This document shows positions 1 through 13,274 of a stretch of 64,000 nucleotides of DNA, piece by piece; position 1 is the first letter of the stretch; every line of letters starts with the position of its first letter. Below the pieces are notes generated by a model, which was not told the DNA's origin, searched no databases, and worked only from the letters and a program-made list of their open reading frames with translations. This DNA is from Pipra filicauda (lineage: Eukaryota > Chordata > Aves > Passeriformes > Pipridae), in contig NW_024104096.1 of the NCBI RefSeq assembly GCF_003945595.2, positions 4,397,501-4,461,500 of the forward strand, read 5' to 3'. The translations under genes were made by a program, and so were the position numbers.

Positions 1-1728
1 GTTCTTAGGCTTTGCTTGTGTACACTATTCACTTTTAGGCTTCCTCCTGGAAAAAATAATTTCCTTCCTGCTAAGAGAAAGTTTGAGGCTGGTTTAGCAG
101 GCTGTTCACTTCATCAGGTGCTGCATTGGGATAATATAGACTCATGCTGGGTTTCATTTTCTCTACTCTTGAGAAATACACCAGTACCCATAAGGCCTTG
201 GAGATTCATATGTCCTTCTAGAGCCAACAGACACGCACCACACATTTTATGTCTCATACCAAATTATAGAAATCTGTCTGAAAGTAATGCAGCCTTTAAT
301 TTTTTTAGCCTTTTGAGTTACTTTTAAACAATGAATAAAGAAAACTATGATATTGTAATGAAATATGAAATGAGACCTGAGAAGGTCTGGCTTGCTGGAA
401 GGAGCCCAGGCCAGTGATAAGGAAAAGTTTCTCAGTAGCACACAAGAAGAGGTGACTTGGCACCTTGATATGGGCGGTTCTGATCACAGAGACAAGCATT
501 TTGCAGGAAAAACCCTGAAAACTACCTACTTAAAAATTAAGGATGTCAGTACATCGCTTGAGTAACTTTGCATATGTATCTACAATTTGTGACCTGAAGA
601 TCACTGCAGAGCCATCTGGATTCCTTGGCTTTTCAGTTTAGGGCCAGATCTCTAAGCTAGGCTGGATAGGTGTAGGAGCTGAGGCTCCACAGTCCTCTAG
701 AGGAAAGGAAAAGGTGCCATTTCTGCCTGTCTCAGAGTAGCAATGGGAAGAAATTACAGGATGAGACAAGAGACAAGCTTGGGTAAGTGCCCTGATTTTA
801 TCATACCTGTTTGAAGTTTGGTAAGGAAGAAAAGCATGGACAGCTTGTAGGGAATGTATGGTATATGGCAGTGGACAACCAAACAGGAGGTGCCCATTGA
901 AGAAATTTTGTGCTCAAAGGCCAGGAATGGCTTCCAGGATCCTTCATTCCATATCCCCCTCAGTCATGAGAAAAAATTTTCTTCTTTAACCAACAGTTTT
1001 GCAGACTTTGCTCATTGCTCACATAGTGTTAACTACCATATATGCCTGTATACTAACAGTGACACATCTTAGCTCACTAGCAGCCAAGAGAAAGGCATAG
1101 AATCTCAACAAGGAGTGTTGTACATGTCATCACTAGCACACAGTATAATCACAGCCTGAACTCACTCTGACATCCGTTTGCATGGGGCTCTTCACATTTG
1201 TGTTCCCACTAGCACCTTTCCCACCTGTACCAAATTTCATAGCATCAAGTGGTGCCACGCAGGCTGGGAAGATAAATCCTTTCTATTCCTCTCATATATT
1301 CCTGGACATAAATCCCACAATCAGCAAGAACTCAAGTTATTGAGTTCTCTAGCATCCCTCTCATGCCTTCCCTTCAGCTTTCTGTATCAGTCATATTGCT
1401 GGCTCTGTAAGGCATAAGATTGTGTTTCTACTCTGATGCTGCCATGCTAACTCAGAAAATATCAGTGTCAGCACATTCCTAAAGCCTCTTCAGTAACTTG
1501 AATGGTCCTCTCACTCAGGTGGGAAGGTTACCAGTTGCTTTTTCCTGGTGTGTAGTTTCTGGACATAATGAAGCCTCATTTATAGCTTTTTGGATATGGT
1601 ATTATTGAAATTCCTTGGTTGGAATTCACTCGTGAAAAGAGGGTGCTCATCCATCCCAAGATAAAGTCTCTCAATATATATGAGCATGTTCTTCCACTTC
1701 TGTAGTAATCAGTGCAGGCTAGCAAGAC
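1..1728. other. Intergenic DNA, nothing recognised
   Basis: This is AT-rich sequence upstream of the first CR1 fragment. Short open frames on both strands (up to about 100 codons) show no familiar domain, no convincing start context and no splice pattern. I see no RNA gene or clear repeat. By position it is probably part of the intergenic desert upstream of LRMDA. Confidence 0.5.
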
Positions 1729-1990
1729 CATAGAATCATGTAATGTGGAGTGGTTGGAATGGACCTTAAAGATCATACAGGCCCAACACCACCTGCCATA
1801 GGCAGGGACATCTCCCACTAGACCAGATTGCTCATGGTCTTATCCAAACGGCATTGAACACTGCCAGGGTTGGGGCATCCACAACCTCACTGGGCAATCA
1901 GTTCCAGTGTCTAACTACCCTCACAATAAAAAAATTCTTCCTAATATGGAACCTAAATTTTCTCTTTTTAGAGTGGTGTCTCTTCTCATT
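1729..1990 (-). mobile_element. CR1 LINE 3' fragment, reverse orientation
   Basis: The left edge carries the complement of the typical CR1 terminal octamer repeat (catagaatcatg). It is followed by the reverse-strand CR1 3' UTR and end of the reverse transcriptase ORF: blocks such as ggaccttaaagatcat, gacatctcccactagacc, ggggcatccacaacctcac and attcttcctaatatgga match the avian CR1 consensus I remember. Only about 260 bp remain, as usual for 5'-truncated CR1 copies. It is diverged from the consensus and therefore fairly old. The right boundary is approximate because similarity fades after the attcttcctaatat block. Confidence 0.85.
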
Positions 1991-4900
1991 TGTGCAATTA
2001 AAAGAGCCAGATGGGAGCACTGTATTGGGTGGGTGACAGTCTGCATGAACTTAGGAACCTCTGGCTGATACAGACAACGCAGGGGTTGAAAACTGGTGTT
2101 ACAGACTTCCTCTATGCCAGATTGATTTTCTCCTTTTAGTGAACTGGGGCTCACCACAGTGTTATGGCTGTCCTCTAGGTGTCCTCTGGCAGGTTTTTGA
2201 AATGCCACTGTCACTTTGAAATTAGCTGTCACTAATTAATTAGGTGATACATTGGGTTAGGTTGCTTCTACAGAGCACACCTGAGAGGTTGTGTTAGACA
2301 TGAAGAATTGATTAAGTGATTACAAGATATGCAAAATACTAGAATGGCCCATGGCTGCAGCTGGTAAGGGACACTTGTGGAGCCACTTTGGAAATCAGCC
2401 CACTCTACATAAATATGACTTAGAGCTAAGGTTTTCTTCTCTTACAGGGAGGAAATACAAGGTATTACAGATTTGCTCTTCAGTGTCTGGCTCAGAATTG
2501 TCAGATTGTCAATGACAATCATACTGACTCTCAAATGAAAGAACATTAAGCATGGGAGGCTGGGCGTTGAAAAAAATGAAGTACCAGAATAGAGGTTGAC
2601 TCTACACTCTTGCTTCTGTTGTTCAGTTCATGGCCATGATGACAATCTTGAGGATAGAACATGAAGAACAAATGATATCACCTCTGTGTGATCCCTCCCT
2701 CATTTGGTGCAAAATCTGCAAGAGAGTGAATGCCAAGAGACCAGAATTTGTCATTGACCCCTTTGAGAGGTGTGGCAGTAGCACAATACAGCAAAGTAGC
2801 CTATTTTTTCTTCACCCACAGAGAACATACAGAAGTGTGACAAAAAATTACAAACCCATAGTGGTTTCTGTACCAAGTTAGAGGACTAAAAGCAATAAAG
2901 GATTATAGTTTAAGGTAATAATAAGAATGCACTTCTAAACCAGTAAATTATGAATTCTAGATATTAATACTGAAAGCGTACAAAAAATTTATGCATTTAT
3001 GGTTACTAATATGGGTTACATTTAGTATGTGCACCTGGAAACACATTGGTTTGCCATTTTGTAATCAGTGACAGACAATCATACCTCAGAAACAGGATAA
3101 ACAGGATGACCTTTCTCTATTCTGCATATTAAAATCAGATTATAAAATTAAAATAAAATAATTTTCTAGTGGCATTAGACTGACAAGTTTGATAGAATTA
3201 ATGTGATGTGACAGTATATGGTTATATTAATTGGATACATTAATTTTTACTGTTAAAACAAGCATAAAGTGGCCTGGACCTACTTTAAGGAAGTCAGCTG
3301 AAAAAAAAACTCTCCAAGTGATACAAAGTGGAAGTTCTGTTCAGTTCAAGATGTTTAGCCTGGCTGGGGACGTGGGGACAGGCAAGGTTAGTATGGGCTG
3401 TACTTCTGGGTCACCATTTTTTTTCTTTGGTCTATAGGACCACATCTTGTGAAACTCCTTGGAGAAATCTCTTGATCATATGTATTTCCCTCTCGCCAAC
3501 AAGTTTGTAAAGCAATAGTTTGTTTCACAAGAAAAGACAGAAGTCCTGTAAAAGCCCCAACTTTTGTCCATTAATTTTGCATTTTATTTTTATATTTTCC
3601 ATTCTACGAGAGGGAAAATACTTCTAATTTTTCATTACACATGGAGAAGCAATTGTCATTCTTGGGTTTTATCCCCACTTCTGAGTGGTAGTAGCAAGAG
3701 AGCTAGCCTTTCAAGCTATCCTCAGTGTAACTAACTGTAAAACTGGGATATTAATGCTTAACTGAGATGGGTATAGTAGGGCTTAATTGATTAATATATG
3801 TAAAATGTCATCAAATTTTCAGATGAATGACACTTTAGAAGTGTTAGGTATGACTTCCATTATATTTTAAAATAACCAGTATAAATAGCACTAAGAACTG
3901 ATCATTATGGACAATTTTTGCAAATACATTTACTTATCTTTCCACTGAGAGACAAATTATTATACTGTACAGTAAATGCAATTTGAATCAGCAAATGTAG
4001 AAAAGAATTAATATGCATTTCCATTGACTAGAAGGAGTAGATGAATGCTAATAAATTCCCTCATAGATAACAATTTGGAAATATTATTTTCAATATGTCA
4101 GTTTATGGGCCAGTATGATGAAAATATATATATTCATTATATATAAGTGGTAATTAAGCTTAAAATAGAACCTCTAAAATCAGTGGACTTGTCTTCTTTT
4201 TGCTCACTTACCTGTTTAGTTTTTGATGAAGGTTTTGGTCTTAGCTTTTCTGCTTAAACAGGACAATTTTTAAATGGTACTATAAAACAGACACCTGAAA
4301 ACTTTCCAGGTAACAAAAGATTTTAAGAACCGTGGTTACATTAAAATTAGAACTTCTTTCTCTTTGTGACAGCGTGGACAGTTCTGTAGCTTCACTAGCA
4401 TATCACTTTTTTCATGATGAAAAATTAACAGTAGGGAAGTACTGAATTTAATATCTTACTTCCTTTCATGCGTTTTAACATATGGAATAAGCAGAAATAC
4501 TCACATGCTGCTGCATCTTTGAGGTTATTTCACCAGATTTTTCATGTTATGAAGAGTTTAATGTCTTTTTTCAATTCATTTTCGTTCAAGTCAGACTTCT
4601 ACTTGCTGTAAGATCAAATAAAGAGGAAAAAAGCATCCAAGTTAGCCATTAGGTCCAAGGTAGTTAGGATTTTCCACAGGAGGCTCCACACACTGTATCA
4701 AGGCTGCTGTATCTGAAGTGCATTTCAAATTGCATTTTGAGATTAAAAGGCTTCGGTACCATGTCTGGGATGCCAGGGAGCCAGAAGGTTAGGTGAAGCC
4801 TTTCCTGGCTGTTTATCACCATTAGCAGGTGAACCAGAGAGCACATTCTCAAGAGAAGAAGTTTTAATTACCAAAAAGCTTAACGAAATATCAATAAATA

Positions 4901-7900
4901 TTTTAATATGAGGTTAATGAATTGACATAAGATAAAACAAGCCAATGGACACTGCTTATAACCATCCTTAACTATTATTGCATAACCTCAGCTTCAACAC
5001 GTGGTTCTCAGGCTGTACAGTTTTGCAGATTCTCTTACTTACTGCATAGCATTGTTTTGAACATTATTTACAAACAAAACCTTATAAAGTACTGCCTAAC
5101 AGTTGTTTCTTTTTCTTTTTGTTTTAGTAGGGAAGTCTAAGTCAACTGACAAACTGGGAAAAAATGCTAGAAACTTGGCTGGCTAATCTGAATATTTCTG
5201 TCCTTTCATCATGAGAATTAACTGTGCATATTTCTCAAGAGTTTTGGGCTGAGAATAAAGTAGTTTTTGTTGGTTGCTGCCAGTTCTCTAACAACTCAAT
5301 TTGCAAAGCTGTGTTTTATTCCTCTGTCCTGTAGTCCTGATCCATAATGATATTTGTTATGACAGCTTCCTTTTTGCTGGGTTCTGCCACATAAATTGAG
5401 TTATTCCACTAAAAATAAAGTTGGTTTTTTTCTGTTTGGCTCTTTTTTTTTTTTTTTCCAGAGAGAAAGGAAAGCAGTTAATTTGCACAAGTTTTATGAA
5501 TAATAATATTTTAAACTTCCTGAATCTTTTTTTCTCTGGCTTGGTATGAAATTGTAATTTTGTTGTCTTTTGTAATATTGTTGCGACTAAATTTTAAGAC
5601 CGCAGCATCATCTGTGACTAGATCTTTTAGCCTTCACTTTTTATAACAGAATTCACCCAACCTTGTCTTAACAAGGTACAGAATCTTCAGTATGTGACCT
5701 GAATGTAGCACAGTAGTCTAACTCGCTACATAATCATGTGAACTATTATGTCACTCAGATATACCAGTATAATCATTACTAGAAATAATCCCAAACCAGA
5801 ACCCTGTGGTGTTTCTTGGTTATGGCAAGTTAAGGGTATTAAAATATGCTACACTGTCAACTTTGAAGCTGAAGTTCTTACACCATCATGGTGTGACTCA
5901 TGCTATCTCAGTTCTGATCTGGAGAAAAAGCCTGGTGGAGTTTGAAGTGATTTTATTCTTGATGTCCATTTAATCGTTGTCTTTTTTTTTTTTTTTTTTT
6001 TTTTTCAAATATGCCAACTCTGGTGTCTGTTTCTATTTTGGTTTTGTAATGTGGACATCTTTTTGCTCGATCCAAAATAGTTTGTTCCTAATTAGTCATA
6101 TATATTTTCCAATACCATCACTGTTCATCTGACTGGGATTCCACAAAGAAACATAAGCACAGAGAGCTTTATGTTATATTGTTATCAGTCCACCTTTATC
6201 TTTACTTGAGAGGAGCATTTATAAATTTGAAGCTCTAAACTGTTCTTTTGTGATTGTGGAAAAGGTCCCCAGTATGATGGCCAATATCAGCATGTTTTTG
6301 GATACTTTTATATGTATGGAGTCAAAGTTGGATTCCAAAATTAAGACAAGAATTTCCCTAAGTTTAACATTGGTCTGTCTCTAATAATCTCTGCAGTATA
6401 AACAGGAAATCTCTTTGGTTTTAGTCTGCTATTTCTATTTTGTTTCTCACCAAATGAAGGCTTATCAAAAGATTTTTATTATTTTTTTGTTATTTGTACA
6501 GATGGTTTGGAGACTAAAACATAACATACAACTTATGGAGAGCAACTCTATTCTCAGTGAATGAAGCATTACATTGGCTCAGCTACATTTTTCTTTTCAC
6601 TTTCCCACTTGGATAGTGAGAAGGGTCTAGAAGTACAGGTTTTTGGAAAGGAGTGGGATAGTATTTTTAAAGTTGTAATGAATCTAATCTTAATATCACA
6701 GGACTACTTGCTTACAAGTAGAAATTTTTCTCCTGTATTTCCTGTTCACAGTAATGCCATTTTCTTGTTAAAGAATTTTCTGGCAGAAAATACATTACCA
6801 GAGGCACTGGGCTCCTTTGTTCTTGCACTTGCCCACACATGATTTTTTAGTTCTTCTAGAACTCAACATTGTGTGACTGTAAGAGATGCAAGACTGGAGA
6901 ACCTAGGACAAAAATGTCTCGTAGGACCAGCAGGTACTACAGAATGTACAGTCTATAATTAGGCACTCTTTCTGCTTCATCTTGCCTAGGAAATAGGATT
7001 ATGTATGTTATTGGATTTGAAGGATTTCTAAGTTAGTATATTTGTATTCAGGCAGAGTAGAAGAGTAAAAGTTAAAGTCACCAGCAGGAAGATTCAAGAA
7101 GAGTCAAATTAAACCAAACCACCTTGCTTTCCCACGCATTCTCTCTCATATTCAACAAGTGTAAAACCAGTTTCTTGTAGTTGTCATGTTTATTGTATCT
7201 CTCTCTATATTAATTGACAATATATTGCTTGTGGAGACTGTACCTCTGCAATTTTCAGCTTTCAGCTCTTCCCTCTTGCATCATGTGTGTGCATGTTCTT
7301 TTGCTAGTGATGTCTCCAGAGGCAGAATTAATGCTGGCTGCATTATGTTTATCCCTCCTCACCTAGAAGGATGGGTGAATGAAAGTAGTGAGTTATGGGC
7401 GAAGTTGCTGTTTAACAGTCTGCAGAGGATGGTGGCTTTTGTTTGGGCTCTTTTCTTTCTTAGCCATCCAAATTTTTAGCAACTTCCATACATTTCCATG
7501 GGAATCTTTGGTACTTAAAAGGTAAACCAAAAAATATCAGCTGGCTTTGGAAGCAAACAATGTGGAACTAAAACATTTGCTGCTTAACATAGAGAAGTTA
7601 TTCTATACTGAAATGTACTGTGATGACTACTGGTTAAACTCCATACCTGCTTACTCCTCTCTTCAGCAGCAATATCCTGTATCTGTTATCTCTGTGGAAT
7701 GCTGTGGTTTTCCCCTTTGCTGGTATAACCTGCTTCAAGATATAAGATTAAAGAATGAGGCCATGACAAGCAGAGAAGGAACCTGTTTGCTGATGTTAGG
7801 TATTCCCACACCTTGGCTTGAACTCCTTCCTGATCCTCCCTGATACAATTTTCTGTCGGGGTAAAGAATCATCTTTAGGGGCATAGGCTCTTAGGGGCAT

Positions 7901-8035
7901 ATGGCCCCTTCCAATGTTTATTTTCAATAGTATATGCCTATTTATAGATAGGTCTCTCTTATTATGCAGTGTTTTTCTCAAAATAAGATGCAGACTGTGC
8001 CTCTTGTATGAATCAGGTGAATATAGTTCTTTCTG
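1991..8035. other. Intergenic DNA without a recognised gene
   Basis: AT-rich sequence with many T-runs and short open frames of under 100 codons, none of which resembles a known protein. It includes the long poly-T tract annotated separately and AT-rich dinucleotide patches near 4.13 kb. No CR1, RNA gene or CpG-rich promoter is evident. Confidence 0.45.
5982..6005. repeat. Poly-T tract (24 nt)
   Basis: An uninterrupted run of 24 T. There is no recognisable retroposed body on either side, so it is best read as a mononucleotide microsatellite and not as the tail of a reverse-oriented retrocopy. Its length is likely to be polymorphic or poorly sequenced. Confidence 0.9.
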
Positions 8036-8172
8036 AAAAAAGCCCAACCAAAATCAAAACCCAAAAAAGGAAAAAACCATAAACCCCTCAAAATGCAAAA
8101 AACCAAACAACCCCTCCCAAAACCCCAAAAACAAAACAAAAACCAAACCACTCCAAAAACATACCCCAAATC
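8036..8172. repeat. A/C-rich low-complexity tract
   Basis: About 135 bp made almost entirely of A and C on the plus strand, with units such as aaccaaacc, aaaacccc and acaaaacaa. The minus strand is therefore T/G-rich with several G-runs (GGGG, GGG, GGGG closely spaced near 8111-8127). Such CAAAC-like low-complexity arrays are common in birds. A minus-strand open frame through it, rich in Phe, Gly and Trp, is an artefact of the composition. Confidence 0.85.
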
Positions 8173-10280
8173 CACCTCTGGCTGGTCTAGTATTTCAGTT
8201 CTACAGTGAACTGCCAGAACAAGAGATCAGCTCAACAACAAGCTCCTCTGGCCTCTGCAACCACTTCCTTTTTTTTTTTGACCTTTGTACTCAAGCCCTT
8301 CCTGCTTTTTTATTTTTTTATCCCTGTCATCAAAGCTTTTATGTTGTTCTGTCTTTTGAAAACTCATAGCTTATAGTATAATACAAAGTATATACATAAA
8401 CTTACCTTAAAAGAATGTTAATGAGGTTGAAAAATGAAGCTTTCCAAAGATGACAGATGTTGGACTTCAGAATAACTTTGCAATAAAATGGTGGGTGAGC
8501 TTATGTGCTGCATTCACTCACAATGATCATGTAGCCTCAGTGGTCTCATACCACACTGCTGCCACATAATAGGAAAATAATCATTAAATATATCCCAGAG
8601 ATGGGTTTAGACATAATTCTGCTTTGCTTGGGGACAGTGGAGGAATCAAAGAGCCAAAATGCAAGAAGTAGGAAATATATCAGATTGAACACTTTGCTTT
8701 TGTGTCACAGGAAAAGATAAAAATAAAAAGCTGTAGATGAAAGTAAAAATATTATGCCCCCTTTTTTTTCTCATACGAATCTCCTTAAGAATGGAAAAAT
8801 ATAACTCAAGGCCATTAGTTAACAGTAGGAAACTGAAAGAAAATCCAGTCATTACATGGGCCAACGGTAGTATGAGATAACTAATTTTCATTGGCTGCTT
8901 TTCTGGGCAAATCTATCCTGCAGTTTCAAACACAGGAGCGTGAGCATACACTTCTGGGGGAAAAAAAAGACTTTACTGTCATTCAGATGTTCTTATCTTC
9001 AAGTTTTATAGCACTGTCATACAAATACAGGTCAAGAAAAGCTGTACTAGTGTATTGAACACATATGCATAACTTGCTTTTCAGATCCCTTTAACTTGTT
9101 TATCATTGTCTGTTAAATGTCTTTATAAGTGGGAGTATGAGAAATAGGTTGGAGATAGGAAAGGAGAAACCTTATTTCCAGCAGTTCAGCTTAGGAATGG
9201 CAAATGACATCATCGTTACTGTAGTTCTTTCTGTCTTTGTCAACAGGATTAAACTACATTCTTTATTGTATTTTATCTTCTTTCCATCATGGTTTTTTCC
9301 TGTGTGTTTCACAGCAGAGAGTGCTAGTGATGCTGTTTCCTGGGAGACATCTGAAGTTATTAGTTTGGACATTAAACACCATATTTAACTGTTTGCGATT
9401 AAAACCAGGTGTAAGTGAAGCTATGTATAAATAAAATGTTCCTCTGGTAATACAGACAAAAATATCTGTGCTACAGTCAATATCATTCAGCTAAATTGAT
9501 TTAGTTTGTATTAAACATCATATTGCTGTGGATACTTATCAACAAATATTTTGAGACAATGTTTTCATTGTGAGCATTAACAAAATGAGTCGTATGGGTA
9601 AACTCTGAGCCAAGATTTCTGACAGTCAAGTTGGAAGAATTCTGTGACTTGGCTAGGATTTTTTTTCTGAAATCTTTTGCTTCAGAAAATGCAGTTTGTT
9701 CAAACACACAATTTTGTCACGAGAAATTATATATGTGTGGGTTGGTTTTTTTTTAAGAGGACAATAGTTTGTTTGACTTACTCTGAAATATAAGATAATT
9801 GTATTTGTGCACATGCAGGCATAAAGTCATAGTGTGCTGCAAGCTGGAAAACAGACCATTTTGATTAACTCAGTCTGAAATATTTTTATAACTTTCAGTT
9901 AATAAAACATTCAGGATTGCTATTATTTCCTCTTATAAACGATCAGTGTTCTTTTAGGATAGGAAAATGCTTGTATACATAGGCTTTATATGAAATTATA
10001 GAATTCATTTGGTGCTTGGTGCTATGCCATATTTACTGGTATGTATTAGCTAATTATTTTAATCAGTTAGTCAATGAGATTTCATAATTGTTGCTATGTA
10101 CACATTTTAAGCTAATGACTACTAAAATTACATAAAGCACTGTTATTATATGAAGAACTTGGAAATAAGTGGCAGATCTGATGGGTATCTACCACAGTCA
10201 TTGCATCCCAGTTGTCTGGAGGCTGGTTTACAGGTATTATTTTGAACATATAATGCTCCTCGTTCAAAGAACAGGTCTGC

Positions 10281-10303
10281 ATATATATATGTGTGTGTGT
10301 GTA
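10281..10303. repeat. (AT)n(GT)n microsatellite
   Basis: Five AT units followed by six GT units form a compound dinucleotide repeat. The minus-strand open frames crossing it (His-Thr repeats) are shadows of the repeat. Confidence 0.9.
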
Positions 10304-12495
10304 TAAAAAATGTACCAAGTATATTAGTGTAACTCAATAACCTATGGTTTGTTTTTTTTTTTTTTAAGTCTATGTTGGTTTTGTCTGTATATAACTCATA
10401 TGTCAGGCAGTTTTGGCAATACTCTACTAAAAATCTTAGGCAATCATATTTGAATGGCCCATACAGAAGTGCCACCTTCTGCTTTTAACTGTGCAGTGAA
10501 ACTGATTATTTAAATAAGTGATTTTTATATTTTCTGTGTAAATACACTGTAAAAAAGACATTTCAAAGGTCAGCTAAGCCCAACAGCCATATAAATTATT
10601 TTAATCTCTACGAAGAACCCTCACAAAACTTTCAGCTTCCAAGGAACCACCAGCAAAAGTATATTCTATAAGTATAAACTTAGTCCTTTGAAGCTTTCCT
10701 CATATAGACAGTTCTGTTAAAGTAAATAAAACCTTCAGATGATGCAGGTTGTGTGGGACCAGGACTCAAGAAAGCAGTGTTTTGGGATGCTCAAAGGAAC
10801 AAATATATATGGGGGGGTGAAAAACGTTCTAAAGCCAGAGGCAGACTCACATCGATCTAGAATCTGTGCTATAAAGTGACACTGATGATCAGCAGGCTCA
10901 AAAGCTAAAAAAGTCCTCCTGTATTTATATAGTACTGTAATGTGTTTTAGCTTCATAACAACATGAGGCATAAACTAATGAGTGCATTGACTCATAAGTC
11001 TGAAATCTGAGACTATGTTATAACTTTGTTACAATTTGAGATTAGATGTTACAAAATAGTCCTTCAGCGGTAGACAGTTGCAGCTGTGAGTTTTCATTCC
11101 CTTTGAAAAATACGTGCAGGTGGTGGGTGCTTAGAAATTAAGGTATAAAGCAGACTAAAAAATACAGTGTTTGAGAAATTCTCCAGTCATCCTGTGGGAA
11201 ACTGGCAGCACAATTAGGATTTTTGAGATGTAAGTTTTCAAAGTCTAGGGAAGCATCATAACAAGACAGTCATCTCTCTTCTTTCCTCTGTTCTAGGGAA
11301 TTTTGTTTTTTCCCTTCCTGTACAATATAACAGTCCCATTTTGTCACTGCGGTCGGTAGCACTCCCTGTTTGTTACACACTACGGGACTTGGCTCTATTA
11401 TTTATCTATGGCAGATAACAATCTAGGCCATGTCTGTACAAGAAAATGTTGAACAGGTTTCAAAAGAATGATTATAAGCCAGATGCAGTTAAAACAGTTT
11501 GCCACCTCCTTAAGTTGTTTTGTAATTTACAAAATTCAGCTCAACTGATTGAAGAGATGATAAAGTCAATTTAAGTCACCCAGTTTAGGGAGCAGCACCT
11601 GCAACTTTTCCCTCTAGACATGGTCTTGCCTGGTAAGTAGGAGGATCAATGGCAGGTTAATGCAATTGGCAATGTAAGAAGCTGGGAAAAAAAAAAACCA
11701 AACCAGACCTGTTATTATTTGTGTGGGCTATTTTGTAAACTATTCAGGCAGGGATTTTTTTTCAGATATCTCTCAAGTGACAGCCAACACTCTACTAAAA
11801 TTAATCCTAATAATATAGATAATGATGTGCTAAATTGTTTTCAATATAGTTATTCCAATTTTACAGGAGTGTAGTATTGAACTGAATTCACTCCATTAAG
11901 ACAAATACAGCAAACTATAGCAGAGGGTTACTTCAAGCCTTGATGTGTATGTGTTCAATCTGGTGGGAACCACATGCTTGTAACTAAAAGAGAGATAAAA
12001 AGAAATAGAGTCAGAAAGATGAAAATATATTGCTTTTGTTTAAATTTACAGTTCACATAGTACTTGTTTTCCTTGGCATATATTATTTGCTATATAATCT
12101 AATAGATAAATAAAGGCACTGATTGTTTGAAGCATGCTGAGTGACGACCTGAACCAGCAAGTATGCCTTGATGGAAAACTCTTACTTAGAGAAACAGAAC
12201 TCTTATTCATCAGTGTAGGATCAGCTTATTTGTTGTGGCTGAAGGGTTTGATTCTTCTCTGTCTTACATGATACAGGGAAAATCAGATCCACACAAAGCA
12301 TTGCAGTGATTTGTTTATTGACTGTATTTTGATTTTTATATGCTGGCCCATTGACATTTTTAATGCAATACATTAAAATAACAGGGAGGAAAAAGTGATA
12401 CAAAATGATTTTTCCTCAGCTATTTCCTCTGTGTTTCCTGTCCCACAGTCCCCAGAAAAGGAGGGATGGCTGTAGAGAACGTGTACTGCCACAGC

Positions 12496-12523
12496 ACTAT
12501 CAAGAATTTATTCTCTTGATAGT
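12496..12523. repeat. Short inverted repeat (10-bp arms)
   Basis: Arms actatcaaga and tcttgatagt pair perfectly across an 8-nt loop (atttattc). The stem is too short for a microRNA precursor, and there is no T-run or gene end that would give it a terminator-like meaning. It is recorded as a structural feature only. Confidence 0.7.
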
Positions 12524-13044
12524 AAGAGGCAGAGCAGCAAGTACAGTATTAGTTTCTGCTGTATTGCTGAATAAACTCTAGGAAGTGGTTTGCAGTGAGG
12601 AATACATATCCTCCTGAAACGTATTTCCCCTCACAGCATGTGCTTCTGCTTTCAGCAAGAGTGAGTAATGCTATATTAGCAATAAAGGGGAAAGATGAGC
12701 CAGATTTTTAAAGGTGCTTAGGCAGCTGAAGAGGTAGGTAGATGACTAATAGGATTTAGGATCCAAGCCTGGGAAACCTAAGTATCTTTAAAAGTCTCAC
12801 ATGAAGTTATTACAGAAAACCTTCAACTTCCATGTCTGCCCAAACAGTGATAACCTACCAACAGGCCATTAATTTAATTAGTAAATCCTTGTGTCCTGGA
12901 AAGACTAGTTTGACAGCCTTTTCTGATAAATCCAAAGGTATTTCTGGTTTCCACACAAATTACTCTGTATTTTATGGACAAAAAAAATATTGCTATGAGG
13001 ATGTGGATCTCTCCTGTAAATAGCATGGGGTTTTTTTTCTGCAG

Positions 13045-13080
13045 GTGTTGCTTTAGCAGTGACATACGTCTCTTAAAAAG
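13045..13080 (+). other. Candidate cryptic or upstream non-coding exon
   Basis: A T-rich tract ending in ctgcag precedes a 36-nt segment that is followed directly by gtaagt at 13081-13086, a near-ideal donor. It lies about 1 kb upstream of the LRMDA start codon on the same strand. It could be an alternative 5' UTR exon from a distal promoter, or a chance pairing of splice signals. No coding potential is claimed. Confidence 0.2.
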
Positions 13081-13274
13081 GTAAGTTATGCTTTATGCTG
13101 TGAATTAACGGGCTGCTTAGCAGGTGGAAAGCTGGTCCAGATAATCCTCCAAGTCGTCTAGCTCTTTGTGGGAAATGAAATCCAAGCCCTAATTCCTCTG
13201 TCGGTGTCACAGATCAGTGATTTCTGTCCCTTCTTCCCAGGGCCTACTCCACCACTGTCACGGCCCAGCGTTCG

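Larger units (their letters stand above)
8173..13274. other. Intergenic DNA upstream of LRMDA
   Basis: AT-rich DNA with no recognised coding gene. It contains a short (AT)n(GT)n microsatellite, a 10-bp-stem hairpin at 12496-12523 and a candidate cryptic exon at 13045-13080, listed separately. Open frames here are short and resemble nothing known. Distal LRMDA regulatory elements could lie here, but nothing in the sequence allows me to point to one. Confidence 0.45.

Noticed and set aside
1921..2232. 103-codon minus-strand ORF
   Set aside because: It partly overlaps the CR1 fragment and has no recognisable domain or start context.
5982..6005. Poly-T as the reverse-strand tail of a retroposon
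   Set aside because: There is no element body or target-site duplication on the adjoining side.
7978..8175. Phe/Gly/Trp-rich minus-strand ORF
   Set aside because: It is a direct translation of the T/G-rich low-complexity tract.
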